A stretch of 64,000 nucleotides of DNA from Strix aluco. Lineage: Eukaryota > Chordata > Aves > Strigiformes > Strigidae. The notes beneath the pieces are model-generated. The model was not told the origin of the DNA and did not search any database. It was given only the letters and a program-made list of their open reading frames with translations. Positions 23,444 through 36,600 of this stretch are shown here, in pieces (within the stretch, counting starts at the first letter, position 1; every line of letters begins with the position of its first letter). Made by a program: the position numbers and the translations under genes. Where the stretch lies: the NCBI RefSeq assembly GCF_031877795.1, contig NC_133931.1, forward strand, positions 22,517,264 through 22,581,263, read 5' to 3'.

Positions 23444-26400
23444 CTAGAAGGGAAGTGAGGGGGAGGAAGAAAATACCTGCCATTAGTTCAGTATTCAATG
23501 CTTTGCCTGAAGAAAAATATCTCATTCCATGTTACTAAAGTGCAGTTCCAGTCACTGTAAGAGAGTTTACTAAGAGTATCATCATATGGCTCCAAATTTA
23601 ATTTTTCTTATTTTCCAAATCACATCTGCACCGTTGGAAAATCTTTTTAAACTGCTCATCCTGCAAGTTAAAGTGGGCTGAGTTTGCAACATTAGCATCT
23701 TTCAACTGCAATTCCACAAAAGATAATAAGCAACCTAACTGAAAATAAATCAAACAGGACCCAAATTGTATTTTCACAGCTGTATGTATTTTTCAGCATC
23801 TGTACAACAAACAACTTTTTTTGAACATGTAAGAGAAAATAAATCCCAAATTTTAACTCTGACATTATAGCTTTTCCAATAACTTTTTAGATTAGGACAG
23901 TGTTTTAAAGTGAGTAAATGCCTAAGAAAATGTGATAAACTTTAGTTTATTCTTTCAAGTAAAGAAGGTTCTCCTGGCAGCTAAAACTTTCAACAAAAAG
24001 CAGGACACTTCCTAGTCTTGGTATCTCTGTTGTCACTGCAGACCTTCAATACCATCACACATACTGGCATTAGTCAAAAGAGTATTTGCACTAAATACAA
24101 ATTATATTCAGCTACTTTGCAAACAAGCTCAAAAAGTTAAGAGTATATATGTTCTTCTGTCACTAGGAAACAGAACAAGCTGATTGAGAATTACTGGATT
24201 TTTTTAATAACGGGGTGAAGAACAAAATCAAAGCATACACTGACAGAATCTAAATGTCAAATTTTGATATTTGCAATGTCTTCTGTAGCAGCTTTGAGAG
24301 AGACTAACCTACATTTCAAAATGAGCATAGACCACAGCACTCAGTATTTTTTTTTTGAGAATCAAATATTGTATCTGTAAGAATTAATACACAGTAGCAA
24401 ACTTTGCCCAAAACAACACACACAGATCCTTCATCTATGTAATTATTTTAGAGCCAACAAGTTATTGAGGGTGTTGAAGTTAAAGATGAGCTATAGAAAG
24501 GCCTGTCAGCTGATTCTTTTGTTCAGCTACTCAGGAAGCTTACAGCTGAAGAAAGTTTACCAACCATTAAATTAATATGAAGCACATCTTGTCACTGGCA
24601 TAACAGCCATCCTCCTTCAGTTACGGGGCCTTGTTTATAACATGAGATGACAACATCCAGTTATTGAGGCTCTTGATACTGCACACTCCATGATGTCTGA
24701 CACTGCATAACCAGCTAGTAGCACAGCAGTGCTATAATCCTAAATACAGACAATGCCAAGGCGGGTACAGATATTTGAGAGATCAGAATATTTACAAGAC
24801 CAGACACATGTCCCACTCCCCACAAGCTTGTCCGGCCTGACCCAGCCCAGTTCTGTGTGCTGGGGCCACGCACCTGCACAGCTGGTTCTATTCAACAGCA
24901 GAAAGTCAAGGACCTGGAAGTTATCTGTGCTCTCCTCACTGGCATTATGCTCTCTTCTCCCCTAGCAAGTTGCCAAAGCAGGCTGGAAGGAGAAAGGATA
25001 AGGAGTTCTTTGCTTCTGGAAATAGTATGGGTGAGAAAAGGGGTCCTATCTCTGAGAAGGACAGGTAGAAAGACTGGGTCTACTTCCTCCCTCATGCTGT
25101 GGCCTTGACTGTTGGGGGAAAGTCTGAGAGCAGAATCAGAGAAGGGGGTGAAACCCATGCCAACAGCCCCTCAGGCACCACTGACCCCTCATGCTCCAAA
25201 GCAGATACTGTAACAATCCTTGGTCATACCATACTGATGATTTTGATATTGGGAGAGATCATGAAAAATTAAAGCAACATCAGTCATCACCATGTTACAG
25301 GGCTTCTTTGTTTAGGGAAGCACCAACTGAATTATCTCACATAACAGGCCTCCATGGGAGGTCTACTAATTATCAATGATTTGGAACAAAATTTCCTCTT
25401 ATTCAGACTACTTTGATGCATTATCTTCCTTAACACATGCCAAACTCGTCGAATGCACTGCACATGATGTTTTCCTACGCTTCACTGAACTCCGGCCCTA
25501 TAAAAGACACAGACAAGTTTACAGTAAACTTCACCCACACAGGGAGACACCACTAGAGCTGACACACACGCACTCAAAGTGTTTAAGCTTTAAATTGTTT
25601 TTTGTTTGGATTTGACTAGACTAGGACCAGAAAAGGCTTTGGAACAAATGTTGGATAAATAAACTAGTTTAGATGGTGGCAGCAGCAGCATGCAAATATC
25701 CAAGTAAAAGACAGAAGAGCCTTAAGGTAGAAATCCAGACTCCTACTCAGTAAGATGGATGGAACATTGCATTCTCATGTTTTCCAATAAAACACAAATA
25801 GCCCCTAAAGAATATGTATAGTTTCCAGAGATCATATCATCTAAGGAAACAGTTACATGTTTACAATGACACAGTCTCATTCCCTGCATTACAGATTGGG
25901 AAAACCAGTTCACCTTTAAAAAATCTAAACATCTTTTCCCAGGGAAAAAGAAAATCTTTAATAGACCCATTGCAAAGAATAATTGTTTTCAATAAGTTTT
26001 ACAATCTTTTAAAGTTACTTTTCAAAGACCAGCTGTACAGACTTCATATGATGACAAGTCTACCATAAACAAGCCTGAACTTACAAACACCTGACAGACT
26101 TGCAGCAAATCTTTTTGCCTGCTTAAAACCCAATGAACTAGAGCACTTCCTGATTCCTTAATATCAGAGGCAAAAATGGATTGTTCAACTGAATAACCAG
26201 GGTCCTTTTCTACTGCTCAAAGCAAAGAGGCACAGGTGGAACAGTTGTAGCTCCAGGAATCATTAAGCTAGTGGACTTCTCTCCCTTTCCTCCCTCACCA
26301 TTTCTGTGTGGTTGGTTTTCCTGAAGCTCTGTTCCATTTCTGATAGCCATGGGAAGTAAAACGATTCCCCATTTCAGGTACCTACTCAATGGAGGTATTG

Positions 26401-28439
26401 TCAAATACATACAAGGAAAAAAAGCTTGGTAGAAGAGTTTTAAATGTTTGTATGCTTGTGTGAGGGGGGATGGAGTTTGAAATCAGAACTATGGGGAATA
26501 ACAAACAAGAAGTGAACAAAGGAGAAGTGCTACAGAATAGTAAGAAAAACAGAAACAAATGCTAGTCAGCCAAAAAATACATACTGACCCACTGTAGAAT
26601 GAAAGCCATGAAATTTAAAGAGAACGACCACAGAATAAAGCAGGAAATACCAAGTGTTCAAATAAAACCTAGAATAAACAATAAGAATGGACAAGTGAAC
26701 TGTTGTTCACACCATGTCCCTCTATGACCAGCACTTTTCTGTAACGTACTGTTGAGTAGAATTTGTCACAGCATAGTTTCACCTAATCACCGTTAGCTAT
26801 TTTTGCTGTTTCAGTTGGTTTTGATGTACACTTTTAAGAGAAGAAATATTTATAAATGGATATCCGCATACATAAATGGAATTGTCTACAACACATAAAT
26901 CTATCCATTTAAAAACATTCAATACTATATAGCACAAGTATAGTTAATCAAGCTAACGCTTTCAAGGTGGTGTTTTTTTTTTCCTAAACATTATCCATTT
27001 GGTACTCTACCATACTACGATACTGAGTGGAAACTATGGTCTGATGAATCTGGGTAAAGCCAGCTGTTAAGGAGTGAAACTTTTGAGATGCCATTGTAAG
27101 CATTTTCTGGCCAACTTCATCAAAAGGTGTTTGATATACAACTGAAAAAACCAAGAAGTCAGGAAAATGAGAAACAAATTCTATATAAGAATCTCTCTAT
27201 ACATCATGCTAAACCAAAGTTCAGGACTTCCAGGAACAGGTTCTGGAATTCCAACTTTATATACAGCACTGAGCTAGCTACCTTGATACTTACAATTTCA
27301 CAGGTCATGACATTATTATTTTAGTACTGAACAACCAAACAATCTGTATCTCCAAAAAAAAATATTTAACCTTGCAAGACCAGCAGTGCTTTGACCGATC
27401 TTCATGATCTTCAGTATTAATGAAGAAAGCAAGTTCTTATTTATAAGGGCTTAATATTAGAAATCCATCAGAACACACTTTTCTCATGTCAGATTCAAGA
27501 ACTGGGTAGCATCCCATAGTTTCCCTTGACACTTTCTCATAAGCATATCCGCAACATAAGTTTGAAGTGTAATAGTCTTCCACGTGCTGTTACAGATTAA
27601 AGTAACATAAACACATTGCCAAGATGTTCTGCTAGTCAAATAAGGTCAACTCATCCATAAAATGCTTGAAATATTTCATCCCTTGAAGCTCTCCTCTGGA
27701 GTACTTATTTTTGAACCTTGACTACTCTAACGCCCAAAATAAGTCCAATATATTATTTAAAATGTATTTTTGCATTATAACCCATAATTTATACTGCTTC
27801 ATTTCTATATTATTAGAAAAAATGGATTTCCAAAGAAAAATCTTCCATTCAGTGTACTATACTATAATCTAAGCAATAAAACCACTAAACAGCTGTTTCA
27901 GTGTTGTACCTGGAAAAACATATAATGATGCCAAAACCAAATCTCAGCTAAGACACTCTGCACTGAATTTTTCAAAAACAATAGGGCTATGGGGAGGGAA
28001 CAATTGTTTCTTCTTTCCTGTTTAGCTCAACGGGAAAGGTCAATTTACCAATGTGACTTAGAAGTCTCCCAATATCCAGCACTAAGTCCCCAAGAGGTTA
28101 TTTCTTCAAGCTCACTCTCAGAAATCACTTCTGACTCTTGGCGTTTGGCCTCCACATTTTATAAACTGAAGCGGCCACAATGAGGAAGCCAGAGTTACAC
28201 CCAGGAAGATTTCACAACGGAGAGCTCATATGCCTTGTGCAGAGGCAATCCGGGGCTGGCAGACGGGGCGGGGGGGAGCTGGCTTTACCCTCCCCACAGC
28301 CGCTGATCTGGATCGCAGGGATTAGATGACAGTGCCCATAACCCGGGCAGGCAGCAGCTGCCCCGGCAGCCACCGACAACGCTCCCAGAACCGCGCTTTC
28401 ACTTCACCCTCCACCAGATAAAAACCCCACCGCAGCTAC
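23444..28439 (-). other. ATP6V1C1 intron 1 (AT-rich part)
   Basis: About 5 kb between exon 2 and the CpG island. I recognise no repeat family or exon. A slightly GC-richer patch lies at 24750-25160, without a splice-flanked frame that resembles a known protein. Confidence 0.75.
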
Positions 28440-28759
28440 CTCACTCCCGGCGCGGGAGGCCGGCAGAGCGGCGGCAGGGCAGCCCCGACGCCCGGTCGTC
28501 CCCGGAGCGGCGCCGAGGCCTGCCAAAGCCCCTGAGAGACGCAGCGGCGGGCGGGCCCCCGCGGTACCGCCAGGCCCGGCCGACGCTGCCCTTCGCGCCA
28601 GGCCCAGCGCGGCCCGCCGCCGCGGGAGGCCGGAGCGCTGCGCTAGCCGCTCGGGGCGCGGCGCGGCGCGGCCCAGGCCCTCGCCCTCGCCCTCCGCCCC
28701 CCCCCCCCTCCGCAGCCCGGGCCCGGGTCCCGCCGGCGGCGGCTCCCAACAGCCTTTAC

Positions 28760-28812
28760 CCGTCACTGCTCCATCCCCCGCCGGCAGCCGCAGCCGCGCG
28801 CCACCCGCACAC
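28760..28812 (-). other. ATP6V1C1: ATP6V1C1 non-coding exon 1 (approximate)
   Basis: A first exon in the CpG island is required because exon 2 begins with an acceptor upstream of ATG. The best donor on the minus strand is GACGG|GTAAAGG, with exon end at 28760; the start is a guess from the promoter motif position. An alternative donor lies near 28440 (GAG|GTAGCT or GGA|GTGAGG), which would give a longer exon of up to about 370 nt. The human exon 1 is also untranslated. Confidence 0.45.
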
Positions 28813-28822
28813 CCGCCAGCAG

Positions 28823-28832
28823 GTCACGTGAG
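28823..28832. promoter_or_regulatory. CLEAR-type E-box GTCACGTGAG
   Basis: The palindromic core TCACGTGA (28824-28831) is the sequence bound by TFEB/TFE3/MITF in lysosomal and V-ATPase promoters. It lies immediately upstream of the predicted ATP6V1C1 transcription start. A second E-box, TCAGCTGA, follows at 28841-28848. Confidence 0.65.
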
Positions 28833-29199
28833 GCGCCCGGTCAGCTGACGCCGCCGCAGCGTCTGTCACGAGACGGCGGAGCGGCGGGGCGGGGGCGGCG
28901 GGAGGAGGTGTGACGCGGGGCGCAGTGACTGACAGGTCCGCTCGGGGCGCTCGTGCGTTTGAACCGGGGTTCGAGACCCGGGCCGGCCGGGCCCGGCGCT
29001 GTCATCTACTCGCTCCTCCTCATGCCACAGCCGGGGCTCGCCCGGGCACCGCCGCCGTCACGGACACCGCCAGAGCTTCCTGCGGCTGCCACGGGCGCCT
29101 TAGGGCCCGGCAGGCTCCAGCGAGCACTAGCCACCTCAGGACCTGATCAGCACTGGCTGCCTCAGGGTACAGCAGGCTCCGGCCACTTCTGATAAATCT

Positions 29200-32100
29200 G
29201 GGCTTGATTAGAGAATTTGTGGGAAAACCACATATGGATCTGAGTGGCCTCGTTCACCGCAAGGAAGCAGATGGTGTTAAGATGGCTTTATGTGATTTTG
29301 CCCTTAGGGCAGAGAAGGCTAGTCAGTGTTGAAAACCTGTGTGTTCTTGTGGTGTTAGACTTATTTTCCTCAGATCAGCTCTTGGAAAACACACAGTCTT
29401 GGAAAACGCAATGGTAGTTCAGTGATCAAAACTATCAGTACATGGGTACTTAAATGCTTTACTGTTACTGATTTGCAGTGAAGGACTTGGGATAGAAGGC
29501 AATATCCCTGCAGGTGATGAGCAGGAACAGATGGTCTTAGAAACTGCTGCAGCTTTATTTTGTCACCAAACCCCATTTTTCTTACCTCGCACAGTAATTG
29601 CTAAGTGAAAAATAGCAGGTTGTAAATTGCTCTATTACTAGTGAAGCCAATTCCTTTTATTGCGTGAAACTGCCTATCATCTTAATTCACAATATTATCT
29701 GGAGAAAGCAGGAACCATACGCAAAATGCAAACTACTTCAGTGTGCTGGTTTTGTTGAACCAAACAATTTCTTCCCATTTTTCTTCTTTTTTTCAAGTAG
29801 GCAAGAGTTGGGGGCCATCCTATAGCACAGAGGAGGCACAGATGCTATCACAGATACCAAAAAGGTGACTTCTCATCGTTCCAGCCCAGCAAAGGATGTG
29901 GCTTCATGTCTCTGGGAACAACTCCAGGCCTCTAGTCCAGTGGTCTTCTCCCCCTTAAGCATTTATAGATCTAGCAGCTCCAAACTCTGCTTCATCAAGT
30001 TCAAAGTGTGAATGTTGTTAAACAATCCCTGATGTGGCAGGTCAGTCTTCCTTCAGCCATTTAATGTTGTTCTTCAACCACAGAGACTTCTGAAAATGTT
30101 CCCATTACTGAACTACCCACATCCATTTATAATGCTCCTGACATGCTCCAACTGGTACAATTTTGTTAGACATTTCTCATATCAGTATAAAAACACATTA
30201 CTCTAAAATAATTCAGTAAAACAGAAATTTGTCTACCTTAAAAGTGAGCAAACTTTTTAAATACCTGCATTACAAATTCCAGCAAGAGTAATTTCTCAAT
30301 GACTGAATTACTAACATTCAGTCAGTTTTCAGTGGAAATTTGTGTAAAGCTTCACAATATACACATTTTCTCATTATTATTGCAAGCCATTTCCTCAAAA
30401 TGTGGCAATATATGCCATATGCCAACACTAACTGGCAAATGCAAGTCATTATCTATGTTATTTTTGGAACAAGATAAGATTTTTTTGAGTGATCCATAGC
30501 TCCAAGCTATCAGATGGAAACTTGGCATTAACCTCTATAAATAAACAGAGTAGTTAGTAAATGATATTATAAAACCAGTACTTAGCAGAAGAGCATTTCT
30601 AACCTGCACGATGACAACATGCTTGTGAAACCGCAGGAGAGGATTCTGAGAACAAGGCCCTGTGATCTGCCACTTAAAATCCACTGCCTAATGTGGTTGG
30701 GTTTTATAACAATATTTTCCATTTGGTTAACTAAGATCAAGGAGGTACAAAGCAGGCCTGTAGGCAATCTATAACTCTTCACTAGAAAACAAAAAAAGAA
30801 AATCAGAATTAACACAAATTAAATAATTGGGATATTAGCACCCTCAGAATAAGCACACAGTAACAGTGAGCTGCAACCTGGTCTTTGAGCCAGATGTTGG
30901 TAAGAAACCCAAGCCAGATGTGCAGTAATTATAAACAGTATCACGGACAATACTGGAAAGAGTAACATTTAAAACTAGAGCTGCTACAATGAGTGGGTAT
31001 ATGGTAGTTTAAACAGATATGTTCACTAATATTTTTATAAACGTACTTGCCTGTAACATTGCTCCATCTGGCCTGACAGGGATATTTTTATGAAGACTCG
31101 GAAGCCTGAAAGAAATAATGCACACTTTTTTTTTTTTTACAGCTTGAGAAATGTATTGTTGAAATTTCATTTGTGGAGGGGGGAACTGTAATGTGTCTTT
31201 TTGACTTCAATTGTTTTCTGTTGTATTTTTGAAAAATAATTCATTACATAGAAATCATTACATAGAAATCTCATTCTACAAGCCAAATTTATGTCAAAGA
31301 TGACTTTGGATCAGCTCTCCACACAGGTCTGAATTCAGCTTTGAATATCTGAATGACTCATTTTTGTTCAGGAAAACTGTTATGCATAGGCTAAACGCAG
31401 ACTGACTTGAGTGTACACTGGGGTGCACAGAGATATTTGCAGATAAAACTACTTAGGATTGAGAAAGCTTTCCTAGGAGTTAGGCAAGAGGCAGCAGGGG
31501 GACAGGGTTGTCCTTAGGCCTGATCTTTTACCAGCTGTGGAAAGTGGTTGCTCTTTTAGATTTGGAGAGTGAAAATAAGAACACATGAGATGGGTTATGG
31601 AAGTAGCTGCTGCTGTTTGAAAATCCTAGTGATGAGAGTAACACTACCCAGGGCTAGAAGAGTTCCACGGGGCTTACATGACCCAGAGCATGTGTGCTGC
31701 ACCAGGCAGCGACCAGGAGTCCCCAGCTGGGGAACCCACACCTGCTGCCCGTGGACTCAGCCAAAAAGCCCATTGCAGGCTGCTGTCAGAAGCCATTCAA
31801 GGACTCCATCCCATGAAAGCCCTCTCATTTGTGAGTCGAGGTTGCCGTTCCACATTCCCTCACAGCGATGAGTGTTTCCAAAATGAACATGGTGAAAGGA
31901 TTTTAGCTTTTCATTCTAGTGCAGTGACTCTTGACATCTCTGAGCGTTTCTGAGGGAAATACAGATTTTATTTGAATTCTGATTATTCAGCAATTCTGTT
32001 TCTATGTATTTGTTTTGATTTTTAGCCAAATTTTCTGCAATGATCTCTACAGAGCTACATGTTCTTCTTTGGTATGTAGATGACATATACAACAGAGATT

Positions 32101-35100
32101 GGCTTTCTGTCATTCTCTGAGGCCATGTTCCTCAGATATTCTATGAACGAAAGCTGCCAAAATGACTTCCTGAAGACAATGGGAATACTATAATCAGTTT
32201 TAACACGGTCATAATTTTACTCACAGTTTTATTAATGTATCAGTGGGAATTTTTTATTCTTGTGATACAAGTGCTAAAATAAAGATTCTATACAATTTGC
32301 AGGGGTAAAGCCCTAAAAATGGAAAGCTATATTTTCTAAAGCTTGAGAATATGTGTAGATTAAAGTATGGAAAAGAATAATATTGCTATACATATATCTC
32401 TGTTTCAAGTTGCACAGGGTTCAGATAGCTGAAAAATAAGAAATACAATGGGGTAAGATCATGATCTGTGTAACATAGGAAAACTGCAGTATAAGACCTC
32501 ATCCTCCAAGCTCCATCAGTTTGGCTGATAGCAGAGTGAGAGAAAAAATATTATTGTTTTCCCAAAGTTATTCAAAGAAAGTGGAGAGAAAATAAACTTG
32601 TATTACTTTGTTATTTACTTTTACCTTTCCTGGAAGTGGCTTTTTGATAGCATTTTAATAGAAGATACCTATCAAAGCACATTGCATTTTAATCTTTCTT
32701 GTTGTTGCCTGGGAGACAGAAGCCTTAAGATTGAAATTTAAGTCTTTGAAAAAAGATGTTTGCAAACCAGAGCAGAAATGGTATATTTTCTTCAGCCAAG
32801 CTTTATGAAGGAGACAGAATGTCTCTTCCCTAGCTGCTTCTGTGTTTTAAAACTGCCTTCCTGGCTTTCAGCTTCAGATGAAGGACTTGAGGAAGGTAAC
32901 AAATCTGCATTTTACAAATTTTTAAAAATTCCTGAATTACCTGTATTGATGTTGAAGTCCCCATTTATATGTATTTATGCATATGATAATTTAATTATTC
33001 TATACAACGCGGGCAGCATGTTAGGACAGGTGCAGAAAGACAAACCATCATGCCGAAAAAGCTTTGGGGTGGGCTATACTCTGACGAACTTGAAATCCAC
33101 GTCCAAAGCCTTGTTCCAAATCAGAGAGAAGTTATGAACAGCGTTTGTGATCCTGAGTGGGTGCTCTACCTGGACAGCAGTGACCGCTGCCTCGCCTGTT
33201 CGGTGCAGGGCAGAGAGTCATTGAGTACCCTACTGATGCAGGTCTCTGAGCCAAGATATTTGGGAAAGCACCTAATTTATGGAATGGGGCACCGGGAAGC
33301 TCAGTGCTGCCATGACGCTGTGTTTCAGAGCCCCTGATTTAGAGCTCTGTTGTAGAGATAAACGGACAGGGACTCCTTGTTGGGCTCTAGCTCCAGGCTT
33401 GGATTGATCAGGAAGGGCTGGGAAGGCTGTATCCGTGTATAGTCAGCAATGCCCAGGGAGACATTCAGCCCCATAGCTGCACAGCACTTCCATCCATACA
33501 CTGCTTTGTGTTAGTCCCACTCTCAAATAACGCAAAGTCAGGCAACGTCCTCTTTGGCCAGCACACGTGTGTCTACAGCAGAGCTTGGCTGGCCTGGCTA
33601 CGCCAGCAGAACTTTGCAGGATGAACAGTATTTCAGACAGTTACAAATCTGTCCAGCAGAAGAAATCTCAGAGCCTGGGGGACTCTGTCAGCAGAATGGT
33701 TGGATGCTTTGGGAGCTGTGGTAGCAGCCACAAATAAACTCTGTAGACACCAGTGATGCCAGATGTCACTTCACTGGAGTTAAATGCCCAAATCCCACTG
33801 TGAATCTTTACTGAATTAAAATTCCGTTTAGGTAATTTCAGTATCATAGAATAGTATTTAAATGAATTATATGTCTGTAAATTCTAAAAAATGAAAGCAA
33901 TGTATAATCACAGCAGTAATAGCAATAATGGATCAACAACTTACATTTCATGAAAGATTGTGAAGATACAAGTGACAGTGAAGAACTAACTGTTATAACT
34001 TGGCACCCAGCTCTGCAAGCAGTCATTTAACTAAGCAGGACATTCCCTGTGCCTTTGTAGATGGCACCTTTGAACACAGAAGTTGCTGGTTAGAGATAAT
34101 ACAGGCTACTACCACAGTGGTTTTGACAGGAAAAACACAAGCCCTGTCTCACTCCTATACAATCATCCTACAGATTTTTCCTTTTAAAATTGTTTTTAAA
34201 AAAACAGTTTGAATAATTTACTGTATTATCTTAAATTCTCAGTTTCTTCTCATTCAAATCCTTTGGTTATAATCCTAGCCAAATATTTTCTGCATCACAG
34301 CATTATATTAGAAAAGGTTTTAGGGCATAGCCTGATAAGAAACTATTTGACATCAGAGCCAGCTTACAAAGTCATGGTCTCCCTTCTGTGTCCTTGCCTG
34401 CTGGTCCTACCCTGTGTTACCTCCCCTTCTGCTCAGTGCTGCACCAGCACAAGCAGTCTGTGGCCACACAGTGGACTCATGTGGCTGAAAAACCACCTTT
34501 TCTCCGCCCCATCCCGCTTTTTTCCAGTTGAATCTGTTCTTTAACCTGACCTAGTCAGTGGCTGTAAAAGTGCCAGTACTTGGAAGGAGAGAGCTGGTGG
34601 GAGAGCGAGGGGCTCAGAAGGTACGAGAGCACTGAGCTGTACAGCTGATTCATGAAGCACTTCCACTGAATCATGTCCTCACATAAAGGAAATTATGTAT
34701 GTTTATGGTTTATACAGTGTTATATGTTTCTTATGCTAACTACAACAAAAATATCTAATACATGTAAATTTTATCTTTACTTAAAATTTCTGATAGAGGG
34801 CAATGTTAGTCCAGCTCATCTTGTGCTTCCTACTTCTGTGCTCATTTCTCACAGTCTATAAATGATGGTATGTCTGGCTCTTCACAGGCATGCAGCAAAG
34901 CTAATATTTCACTCAAGGTTCCTGGGAGCTGAAGTCTCATTTTGCCCAGCATACCTCCAAGGCGACCACATGGACTATGTGACACTTTGCCTGTTTATTT
35001 TTAATTTGCCAAAAGGGCAGTGATTTACCTGCTGATAAATTTAGATCTTTGAGTATGTTCCCCAAGTGACAGTGGAAATTCTTCCCTCTCTTCTCACAGT

Positions 35101-35649
35101 GTTTTTTTTTTTTACCAGTGGGCAGATGGACTAAAGAAGTGCTAAAATCCAGGCTGGAAATGCTCAATATGGACAATATAGCAAGAATGAGCAAAGTCAG
35201 TTAAAACCAGCCAAGCCTTTGTCCAAAGCACAACTAAATCTTCATTAGACTTGATGACCTGTGGCTTCTTTTGCACATCTTTGTATTATTCAGGATTTCT
35301 TGATCCTGTTCATTAAAAGAAGCAACGTGCAGGAAAAAACTCAGGAAAGACTGATCTCAGGGTGATGTATGGGTACAAGTAGGATCTTCAGTGAAAAATT
35401 AACAAAAACTGCTGTTGTCTGGTGTTTCTTGAGCTTGGAGCTTATATTTCCATCCCTGGGAAAAGCAGGAAGCATCAAAACTTTGAAGAGTTTTGTAACA
35501 GTGTTATGGTCTTCAGAGATTCAGCAAAGTCCTCCATCTCACACTTGCTTTCTCACAGGATGTTTTTTCTGGCTTGTCTGTCACCAGGAAAGAGAGTTCA
35601 GGGGGTTAATTCACAAAAACAGAAACACATGGCTCCATTTTTCCAATCT
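29200..35649. other. Intergenic region, left part
   Basis: Unique AT-rich DNA between the two divergent promoters. It contains a 14-bp perfect tandem duplication (31241-31254 and 31255-31268) and T runs near 31125 and 35102. No coding exon is supported; the ORFs present (up to 125 codons) resemble nothing known. Confidence 0.6.
31241..31268. repeat. 14-bp tandem duplication
   Basis: TCATTACATAGAAA occurs twice in direct succession without mismatch. Confidence 0.9.
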
Positions 35650-35694
35650 TACCTAAGCTGCAGGTGAACACAGCAGTCATTACATTGCCCATTA

Positions 35695-36350
35695 ATGAAA
35701 GTGCCCTTGCATAACAAGTATGAGGCTTTGCAAGTAGAACCGAACAATGATGAGGATGATGGTTTATCTATGTTGGAGGAGTCACCAAGGTTAAGTCGGC
35801 CTACACCCTGCATCAAAACTGCTTCCATAAAGAAAAAAAGACAGGTTATTGTCATAGGAGACTCTCTTCTGAAGGGAACAGAAGGCCCAATGTGCAGACA
35901 GGACCCACTTCTTAGGGATGTCTGCTGCCTCCCTGGGGCCTGGATTAAAGATGTGAAGAGAAAGCTTCCTACCCTGGTATGGCCCTTGGATTATTATCCA
36001 TCATAAATTTTTCAGTTAGGCACTGATGAATTTGCAACAAAAAGTCTGAGGGCAATCAAGAGAGACTTCAGGGCCTTGGGACAACTAGTTAAGGGATCAG
36101 GAGCACAAGTAGTGTTCTCCTCTATCCTTTCAATTGCAGGGAATGATGTGGGAAGAAACAGGAAGAGCCAGCAGATCAATACCTGGCTCTAAGCCTGGTG
36201 TCACCAGCAGAATTTTGGGTTTTTTGATTGTGAGTCGGTTTACACAACACCAGGCCTGCTGGCAACAGATAGGGTTCACCTGTCTCAAAGGGGGAAAAGG
36301 ATCTTTGCACAGGAGTTAGCAGGGCTCACTGAGAGAGCTTTAAACTAGAT
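35695..36350 (+). pseudogene. CR1 ORF1 remnant with SGNH/GDSL esterase domain
   Basis: The first frame (35695-36006) contains VPLHNKYEALQ, then RQVIVIGDSLLKGTEGPMC with the GDS nucleophile motif, and later ATTFLP-like decay after a stop at 36004-36006. The homology continues in shifted frames: residues such as IKRDFRALG, INTWL and a Q-G-FFDH-like segment appear in pieces at 36040-36240, and LLATDR.HLS.GKR at 36257-36300. CR1 ORF1 proteins are known to carry such an esterase. The broken frame makes this a pseudogene. Confidence 0.8.
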
Positions 36351-36600
36351 TTGAATGCAGAAAGGGATAAAACTAGGCTCACTAGACATAAGCCTAAGGG
36401 CGGCATGCCAATGTTTGAGAGATGGTGTGCTAGCAAGGTCCTTTGGTCTGCCATCTCAGTGGAGATAGGGGATAGACATCCATGCAGCAGCAAAGGCACA
36501 AGGGTTATTGATGTGCTAGAAGCCACAGAAGCACCTGAGAACAATCACATAGGAATTAGGGCTTCTCCCCCTGAAAAAGGTGGCGGGATCAGTAGCCCAA

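Larger units (their letters stand above)
28440..29110. promoter_or_regulatory. CpG-island promoter of ATP6V1C1
   Basis: Very GC- and CpG-rich block in otherwise AT-rich DNA, containing GC boxes, a C run near 28698, E-boxes and the predicted exon 1. No TATA box is seen, as usual for a housekeeping promoter. The right half (28900-29110) could also support divergent transcription, but no exon is evident. Confidence 0.85.

Noticed and set aside
28404-28766. 120-codon minus-strand ORF in the ATP6V1C1 island
   Set aside because: Starts at a non-ATG codon, lies over the predicted exon 1 donor, and is low-complexity island sequence.
28960-29000. tRNA-like B box GGTTCGAGACC
   Set aside because: The T-arm stem has a G-G mismatch and there is no A box or acceptor stem partner upstream; a chance match in CpG-island sequence.
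35695-36006. 103-codon ORF with a GDS motif as a possible host esterase gene
   Set aside because: It is the ORF1 of the surrounding CR1 element, followed directly by CR1 ORF2 in the same orientation.
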